NCBI GenBank assembly: GCA_025355485.1
Contig: JANXZP010000157.1
Location: 1 to 11,759 of the forward strand
DNA from: Pseudomonadota bacterium
Lineage (GTDB): Bacteria > Pseudomonadota > Gammaproteobacteria > Xanthomonadales > Xanthomonadaceae
DNA: 11,759 nucleotides
Direction of reading: 5' to 3'
Shown here one piece after another: positions 7,924 to 11,759 of the stretch; position 1 is the first letter of the stretch, and each line of letters opens with the position of its first letter. Below the pieces are notes generated by a model. It made no database searches. It saw only the letters and a list, made by a program, of their open reading frames with translations, and had not been told where the DNA came from. The position numbers and the translations under genes are program-made.

Positions 7924-7941
7924 ATGATCCAGGCCGCATGA
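7924..7941 (+). other. Five-codon leader frame (MIQAA-stop) overlapping the next start as ATGA
   Basis: ATG 7924 opens a 5-codon frame whose TGA (7939-7941) overlaps ATG 7938 of the following gene. No convincing ribosome binding site precedes it, so translation is uncertain. If used, it would couple to the main frame. Confidence 0.2.
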
Positions 7942-8849
7942 CCGACATCGCCACGCACCCAGCGCCGGGGGAAGCTGCACTCACGGCGTTCCTGCGCGGG
8001 ATCGAACGTCGCGGATTCGTGCTGGCCGAGGCGCAATGCGGAGATCCGGCGCGCGCGCAGGCGGCGATCGACGCCGCCACGCGCGCGTTTCGCGCCGAGG
8101 CCGCACAACTTCCGCTGGCGCGCTGGCCGGCATTTTTCTGGCAGCGTCTGCTGGCACAGCCGGTCCTGCGCGAACTCGCGAAATCGTCCGCGGAACAACC
8201 GCTCGCGCACCTCAGTGCGGGCCCGCGCGCGGCGTTGCTTCTGCGGCTGGTCGCGGGCCTGGACCAGGCGCACGGCGCCGAAGTGCTGCGGGTCTCGCCG
8301 GAAGCGTATCGGCATGCACTGTATCGCGCGCTGCGCGAGCTGCATGCGCAGGGCATCGACGACACCACCTTGCGTGGTTTGCGCGAACGCCTGCAATCGC
8401 GCGCGAAACAGTTGCCCGACCCGACCCATCGCATGCCGCCGACGCCGATCGCCATTCGCGCGGTGGCAACGGCGCCCATCGCCGCGCGCGCGCCGCGTTG
8501 GTTGCGGAGGGTGCTACAGGCGATGCTCGCGCTCGGGCTGCTCGCACTGGCGACAAGTTTCGTATGGAAGGGCGCATCACCGAGCGCTGCGAATCGCATC
8601 GAGACCCTGCGCGCGCAGACACCAGCGGCGATCCTGTCGGAAACAGCGGTCGTACTCGCGAGCCCGGATTTCGGCTGGCTCGACGATCCGGATGGCGCAC
8701 GCGTCGCGAGAGATCTCGATCTGTACGCGTGGTATGCCGCAGGGCCGAACGCGGCGGAACCGGATCCGAATGCGCCCGCGCCGTTGCCCGAGAGCTCCGC
8801 ACCGGAAACCAGCGCTCCTGACGCAGAGGGAGGTGGTGGTGGGCGCTGA
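7938..8849 (+). CDS. Membrane-anchored sigma-70 region-4-like protein
   Basis: This 303-residue protein is probably a divergent ECF-type sigma factor joined to a membrane segment. Residues about 13-75 (AALTAFLRGIERRGFVLAE...WPAFFWQRLL) take the place of sigma region 2 but lack a recognisable core-binding motif. Residues about 92-137 (LSAGPRAALLLRLVAGL, then VLRVSPEAYRHALYRALREL) match the layout of the sigma region 4 helix-turn-helix. A single membrane helix (about 189-209, LRRVLQAMLALGLLALATSFVW) follows, then a periplasmic or low-complexity tail ending in Pro/Ala/Glu/Gly-rich sequence. The segment GWLDDPDGARVARDLDLYAWYA (246-267) resembles the end of DUF3619-type proteins, which in betaproteobacteria sit between a sigma gene and a DUF3106 gene, but this is from memory. 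No start lies upstream, because a stop in frame at 7911 precedes ATG 7938. It overlaps the DUF3106 gene. Confidence 0.8.
   Translation: MTDIATHPAPGEAALTAFLRGIERRGFVLAEAQCGDPARAQAAIDAATRAFRAEAAQLPLARWPAFFWQRLLAQPVLRELAKSSAEQPLAHLSAGPRAALLLRLVAGLDQAHGAEVLRVSPEAYRHALYRALRELHAQGIDDTTLRGLRERLQSRAKQLPDPTHRMPPTPIAIRAVATAPIAARAPRWLRRVLQAMLALGLLALATSFVWKGASPSAANRIETLRAQTPAAILSETAVVLASPDFGWLDDPDGARVARDLDLYAWYAAGPNAAEPDPNAPAPLPESSAPETSAPDAEGGGGGR
8826..8833 (+). promoter_or_regulatory. Ribosome binding site GAGGGAGG deciding the DUF3106 start
   Basis: This strong purine-rich site ends 5 bases before GTG 8839. Three consecutive in-frame GTG codons follow (8833, 8836, 8839), the first overlapping the site itself. 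Spacing favours 8839 over the first two and over ATG 8857. Confidence 0.6.
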
Positions 8850-9519
8850 TCGCTGGATGCTGCCGTGCGCGCTCGCGATCACGATCGCACTGGCGCTGTC
8901 GCCGGTGCGCGCGCAGAACGCAGACTGGCCTGCACTCGATGCGGGTACGCGCGAACTGCTCGCATCGTGGCGCGAAAGCTGGCCGACGCTGGATCCGGCC
9001 AGCCGCGTGCAATTGCTCGCGAACGCCAAACGCTGGCAGGCGATGGATGCGACCGCGCGCGCCGGATTCCTGCGCCGCAACGTGGAGTTGCAGGCGTTGC
9101 CGCCGCTCGAACGCGCCCGCCAACGAGCACGCTACTCGGCCTGGCGCGCATTGCCGGCGGACGAGCAGGCGCGCGTGCGTGCCGCCGCGGCGAAGTTCGT
9201 TGCGTTGCCGGCAACGGAACAGGCCGCGTTGCGTGCGCAATTCGCCGCGCAGGATGCCGATCGCCAACGCGCGTGGTTGCTGGGCCCGTCCGTCGGCGAA
9301 TGGATCGGACAGGCGCAGCACCTGTTCGCCTACGTGCCAGCGGGCGAACGCGAGGCGACCCTGGACATGTTGCGTGCGTTGCCGGCCGACGCGCGCGCGC
9401 AACTGTTCGTACTCGCACGAAAATTGCCGGACGACCGGCGCGAGCAACTGCGCCGGCAATTGCTGGGCGCTGATCCGGCGCAGCGTCCGGCACTGTTGCG
9501 CCAGCAGTTGTCGCGCTAA
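8839..9519 (+). CDS. Periplasmic DUF3106-family protein with tandem 18-residue repeats
   Basis: The 226-residue product begins with a signal peptide (MLPCALAITIALALSPVRA after a short Arg-containing leader, cleavage likely before QNADW), so it is predicted to act in the periplasm. The mature N-terminal half is six back-to-back 18-residue units (residues 33-140, bases 8935-9258). Each starts with (L/M)(D/P) followed by a T/S/R/E/Q-R/A-rich helix, for example LDPASRVQLLANAKRWQA and LPADEQARVRAAAAKFVA. This is the helical repeat pattern of DUF3106, whose function is unknown. The C-terminal half contains further related stretches (LPADARAQLFVLARK). It overlaps the sigma-like gene by 11 bases, so the two are surely co-transcribed. 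It converges with the DUF4286 gene 5 bases downstream, and no terminator is visible. Confidence 0.85.
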   Translation: MGADRWMLPCALAITIALALSPVRAQNADWPALDAGTRELLASWRESWPTLDPASRVQLLANAKRWQAMDATARAGFLRRNVELQALPPLERARQRARYSAWRALPADEQARVRAAAAKFVALPATEQAALRAQFAAQDADRQRAWLLGPSVGEWIGQAQHLFAYVPAGEREATLDMLRALPADARAQLFVLARKLPDDRREQLRRQLLGADPAQRPALLRQQLSR

Positions 9520-9524
9520 CGGGA

Positions 9525-9875
9525 TCAGCGCGACAGCGGCGGTCGCTCCTGCGCATCCTGCGCTCGCGACACTTGCACAACCATGTGCGGCGTCAGCACC
9601 CGCCGTTCGGCGCGGAATGCATCGCCGAAGCGCGCGATGCCGGCGGCGCGCATGCGCGGCGCGTGCTCGCGCAGGTAATCGTCGAGCGCGGCGCGATCGT
9701 GCAATCGATATCGAACGCACCAACTCCGTTCGATATTGGAGCCGGACTCCAGCGCGCACAATTCGGCGCTCTCGAAATATGGCAACGCCAGCATGTCCGC
9801 GATGTGTTCGTGCAACCACGCCAGGTAGGCACCAGCAATCTCCGCGCGCGCATGCAGCGTGACCTCATAGATCAC
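9525..9875 (-). CDS. DUF4286 family protein
   Basis: The 116-residue cytoplasmic protein has the family pattern: an N-terminal strand MIYEVTLHARAEI, AYLAWLHEHIADMLALPYF (17-34), a SWCVRYRLHDRAALDDYLREHAPRMR stretch (51-76) and ARFGDAFRAERRVL (81-94). It looks like a small dimeric alpha/beta barrel of ferredoxin-like type, as I recall the family, but no activity is known. The start is GTG 9875-9873, overlapping the DUF3667 stop as GTGA, which implies coupled translation from the same transcript. The frame stays open far upstream to 11471, but that part is out-of-frame sequence of the DUF3667 gene. The C-terminal tail after about residue 100 is polar and not recognisable. Confidence 0.87.
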   Translation of the reverse strand: MIYEVTLHARAEIAGAYLAWLHEHIADMLALPYFESAELCALESGSNIERSWCVRYRLHDRAALDDYLREHAPRMRAAGIARFGDAFRAERRVLTPHMVVQVSRAQDAQERPPLSR

Positions 9876-11044
9876 AGCCAAACCAGTTTCACCAACAGGC
9901 TGATCGCCGCACCGAAGCTGAGCAGCACCAAATAGATCATCGCCAGCACGCCGTATTTGATCATGGTCATGATCCAGCCCTGCTGGTACACGCGTTTCTG
10001 CATCAGCAGCAGGTACAGCGGCATCCACACGATGAGGGCGACCTTCGCCCACTCGAGCGGCGCATGCATCCACGGCGACGTCGTCACTCCGGCGAGGCCG
10101 TTGAGCACGAGCACCAGCAACAGCGCGAAGCACAGGAAAGCATGGCTGTGCAGCGCGACGATGAAATGTTCCATGTACAACCGTCGCTTGAACGCGTAGG
10201 CGATCTTGAGCAGCACCGCGAACAGCGGCAGCAGCAGGAACAATGTCGATGGCACCGCGCTCAGCCAGGCATCCCAGAGCAATCGCTGGTCGTGTTGCAC
10301 GCGCGCGAGGTTGTCCTGCGCACGCCCTGCCATCTGGTTCAACCAGCCGTTCGCGAATGCCGGCAGTGCGCTGAAACGGAACGGATTCTTGACCGGATCC
10401 CACGGCGTATCGCCGCCGAAGGTCAGCTTGTCGAGGTGTTTCGGCGGTGGCTTGCCCTGTTTTTGCGCGGCATTCAATTCGGCAATGCGCGCATCGGCTT
10501 GCGCGCGTATCTTGGCCCCGGCTTTCGCAATGTCCCTTGCGACGTCGGGAGCCACTGCGATGGCCGCCGTGCTCGCGTCGATCGCATGCAATGCCGCATC
10601 GCGCTCCTGTTCGACCGCGGCCACCGTCATCGCCTTGTTGATGCCGTTGTCGTCGAACTGCACCGCCTGCGTGTTGCTCTGGTCGAAACTCCACTGCGCG
10701 ACGAAGAATGCGACCACGCTGACGAAGAAGAACAGCCGCACGGGGCTGACGTAGCGCACGCGGCGCCCGGCGAAATATTCGAGGCTGAGGAAGCCCGGCC
10801 GCAGCAGCAGCGGCGCCACCGTGCGGGTCAGGCGGGTGTCGATCTCGAACAGGGTGTCGGCGACGTCGCCAAGCACGCTGGAAAAACGCCGCACCAGGCC
10901 TTTGACCGGCTGGCCGCAGTGATAGCAATGCTCGCCCAGCAGCGGCGTGCCGCAGTTGCTGCAGATCGCGCCGGTCGGTTTCGGTGTCGCGGCGTTGGCG
11001 ATGCGGTCCGGCTCCGGACTTAACGCAGTCGTTTCGTTCGTCAT
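9872..11044 (-). CDS. DUF3667 family zinc-ribbon membrane protein
   Basis: The 390-residue protein starts with a zinc-ribbon motif (C28, C31, C40, C43: ICSNCGTPLLGEHCYHCGQP). An amphipathic region with GFLSLEYFAGRRVRYVSPVRLFFF (84-107) leads into a first membrane helix (about 102-116). A soluble, Ala- and Lys-rich helical segment (about 120-250) follows, then at least four membrane helices (about 263-280, 294-320, 333-348, 360-388). The segment YMEHFIVALHSHAFLCFALLL (290-310) is typical of DUF3667. It should sit in the inner membrane with the zinc ribbon in the cytoplasm; the function is unknown. ATG 11044 has GGGGAAGG about 7 bases upstream. It is divergent from the MATE gene with as few as 25 bases between starts, and its stop overlaps the DUF4286 start. 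Confidence 0.88.
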   Translation of the reverse strand: MTNETTALSPEPDRIANAATPKPTGAICSNCGTPLLGEHCYHCGQPVKGLVRRFSSVLGDVADTLFEIDTRLTRTVAPLLLRPGFLSLEYFAGRRVRYVSPVRLFFFVSVVAFFVAQWSFDQSNTQAVQFDDNGINKAMTVAAVEQERDAALHAIDASTAAIAVAPDVARDIAKAGAKIRAQADARIAELNAAQKQGKPPPKHLDKLTFGGDTPWDPVKNPFRFSALPAFANGWLNQMAGRAQDNLARVQHDQRLLWDAWLSAVPSTLFLLLPLFAVLLKIAYAFKRRLYMEHFIVALHSHAFLCFALLLVLVLNGLAGVTTSPWMHAPLEWAKVALIVWMPLYLLLMQKRVYQQGWIMTMIKYGVLAMIYLVLLSFGAAISLLVKLVWL

Positions 11045-11069
11045 GCCGCGCCTTCCCCGGCAGGCTAAG

Positions 11070-11759
11070 ATGCGCGGATTGTCGATGTTTTCCGCCGCGA
11101 TGTCGCCTCCTGAATTCCGTCTTGCGCGCCTCCTGCGTGAAGTGCGCGCTACCTGGTTGCTGGCCTTGCCGCTGGTGCTCGGGCAACTGTCGGCGGTCGC
11201 GATGAACGTGGTCGATACGGTGCTGGCCGGCCATCACGGCGGTTTGACCCTGGCCGGCGTCGGGGTCGGCAGCGGCGTGTGGTCGATCGTGTTGCTGTTG
11301 CTGATCGGCGTGCTGATGGCGGTGCCGTCGTTCGTCTCGCAATACAACGGCGCGAACCGGCGCGATGCGATCGGCCCGCTGTTCCGGCAGGCGCTGTGGC
11401 TCGCGTTCGCGATGGGCGTTGGCTTGTTCGTGCTGGCGCGTTTTGGCGGCGTGTTGCTCGATGCGATGCATGTGGCGTCGAATGTACGGCCCGAGGCGAT
11501 CGCCTTCCTCGATGCGATCAGCTGGGGCGCGCCGGCGTTCGCGCTGTACCTGGTCTGCCGCTATCTCAGCGAAGGAATCGCCTGGACGGTGCCGACGATG
11601 GTGTTCGGTATCGCCGGTCTGCTCGTGCTCGCGCCGCTGGGTTATGCGCTGATGTTCGGCGCATTCGGATTGCCGGAGCTGGGTGCGGCGGGGTTGGGCT
11701 ACGCGACCACGATCGTGCTGTGGCTGCAGGTGGCTGGCTTGGTCGCCTACCTGGCCCGT
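11070..11759 (+). CDS. MATE family (NorM-like) multidrug efflux transporter, 3'-truncated by window edge
   Basis: MATE proteins export cationic drugs and toxins in exchange for sodium ions or protons at the inner membrane. The visible 230 codons have no stop and include the family start LLREVRATWLLALPLVLGQ, then NVVDTVLAGHHG, GVLMAVPSFVSQYNGANRRDAIGPLFRQALWL and WGAPAFALYLVCRYLSEG. These match the N-terminal half of NorM, with about five membrane helices. The Asp in VVDT (residue 49 from the first ATG) lies in the first helix, near the conserved ion-binding region. Three in-frame ATGs are possible: 11070 (AGG 5 bases ahead), 11085 and 11100. The last gives MSPPEFRLARLLREV, close to the usual length of NorM N-termini, so 11100 may be the true start. 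About half the gene lies beyond the window. Confidence 0.9.
   Translation, partial: MRGLSMFSAAMSPPEFRLARLLREVRATWLLALPLVLGQLSAVAMNVVDTVLAGHHGGLTLAGVGVGSGVWSIVLLLLIGVLMAVPSFVSQYNGANRRDAIGPLFRQALWLAFAMGVGLFVLARFGGVLLDAMHVASNVRPEAIAFLDAISWGAPAFALYLVCRYLSEGIAWTVPTMVFGIAGLLVLAPLGYALMFGAFGLPELGAAGLGYATTIVLWLQVAGLVAYLAR

Larger units (their letters stand above)
7434..7937. other. 504-base gene-free region between priA and the sigma-like gene
   Basis: No open frame here looks like a protein; the 7544-7927 plus-strand frame has low-complexity, unfamiliar composition and no ribosome binding site. The region holds a DnaA-box cluster (7567-7601), an 18-base imperfect palindrome (7669-7686), a weak DnaA-like box TGTGCACAA (7771-7779), a GC-rich hairpin (7854-7874) and a -10-like element (7885-7890). 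The part around 7545-7590 is visibly richer in A and T than the flanking genes. Divergent promoters for priA and the sigma-like gene should lie within it. Confidence 0.7.

Noticed and set aside
7544..7927. Possible 127-residue gene in the priA upstream region
   Set aside because: It crosses the DnaA boxes, palindrome and hairpin, lacks a ribosome binding site and has no protein-like pattern.
8212..9819. 535-codon minus-strand frame across the sigma-like, DUF3106 and DUF4286 genes
   Set aside because: The Arg-rich composition and lack of motifs mark it as a shadow of three better-supported genes.
10064..11023. Plus-strand frame opposite DUF3667
   Set aside because: It is antisense to a zinc-ribbon membrane protein with clear helices, and its own translation is Arg/Gln/His-rich without domains.
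9525..11471. 648-codon minus-strand frame ending in DUF4286
   Set aside because: Only the last 116 codons resemble a protein family. The remainder is out-of-frame DUF3667 sequence and MATE antisense, so the start was moved to GTG 9875.

Overview
The window looks like a chromosomal piece of a high-GC gammaproteobacterium of the Xanthomonadales/Lysobacterales type, perhaps near Rhodanobacteraceae. This rests on the recognisable proteins (RpoH, PriA, type II NADH dehydrogenase, NorM-like MATE, DUF3667, DUF4286, DUF3106) and on GC-rich codon use throughout. No search was run, so the taxon is an inference. There is no rRNA, tRNA, CRISPR array, insertion sequence or phage gene that I can see.

Layout. 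The left end carries the 3' part of rpoH (sigma-32) followed by a clear intrinsic terminator. The first 95 bases are not rpoH sequence. They are a reverse-complement copy, with one mismatch, of bases 449-543 inside the same gene, so the 5' end of rpoH is missing and the edge is probably a fold-back chimera of amplification or assembly. Next come a probable two-gene operon (a secreted, histidine-containing triple-repeat protein and a winged-helix regulator with a four-cysteine C-terminal domain) and a VanW-domain protein fused to a glycosyltransferase-like tail. These converge on a minus-strand pair, priA then ndh, joined by a TGATG overlap.

Upstream of priA lies a gene-poor stretch of about 500 bases containing two perfect, inverted DnaA boxes, a weaker third box and other dyads. 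It is followed on the plus strand by a membrane-anchored sigma-region-4-like protein overlapping a DUF3106 periplasmic protein built from 18-residue repeats. These converge on a minus-strand pair (a DUF3667 zinc-ribbon membrane protein and a DUF4286 protein, joined by a GTGA overlap). The right edge holds the divergent start of a MATE efflux gene, cut by the window end.

How the genes fit together. RpoH, PriA and NDH-2 are housekeeping functions (heat shock, replication restart, respiration). The accessory interest lies in the uncharacterised pairs: secreted His-repeat protein with cysteine-domain regulator; membrane sigma-like protein with DUF3106; and the VanW-glycosyltransferase fusion. The DnaA-box cluster beside priA is the most notable non-coding signal. 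I see no convincing multi-gene defence or mobile system.
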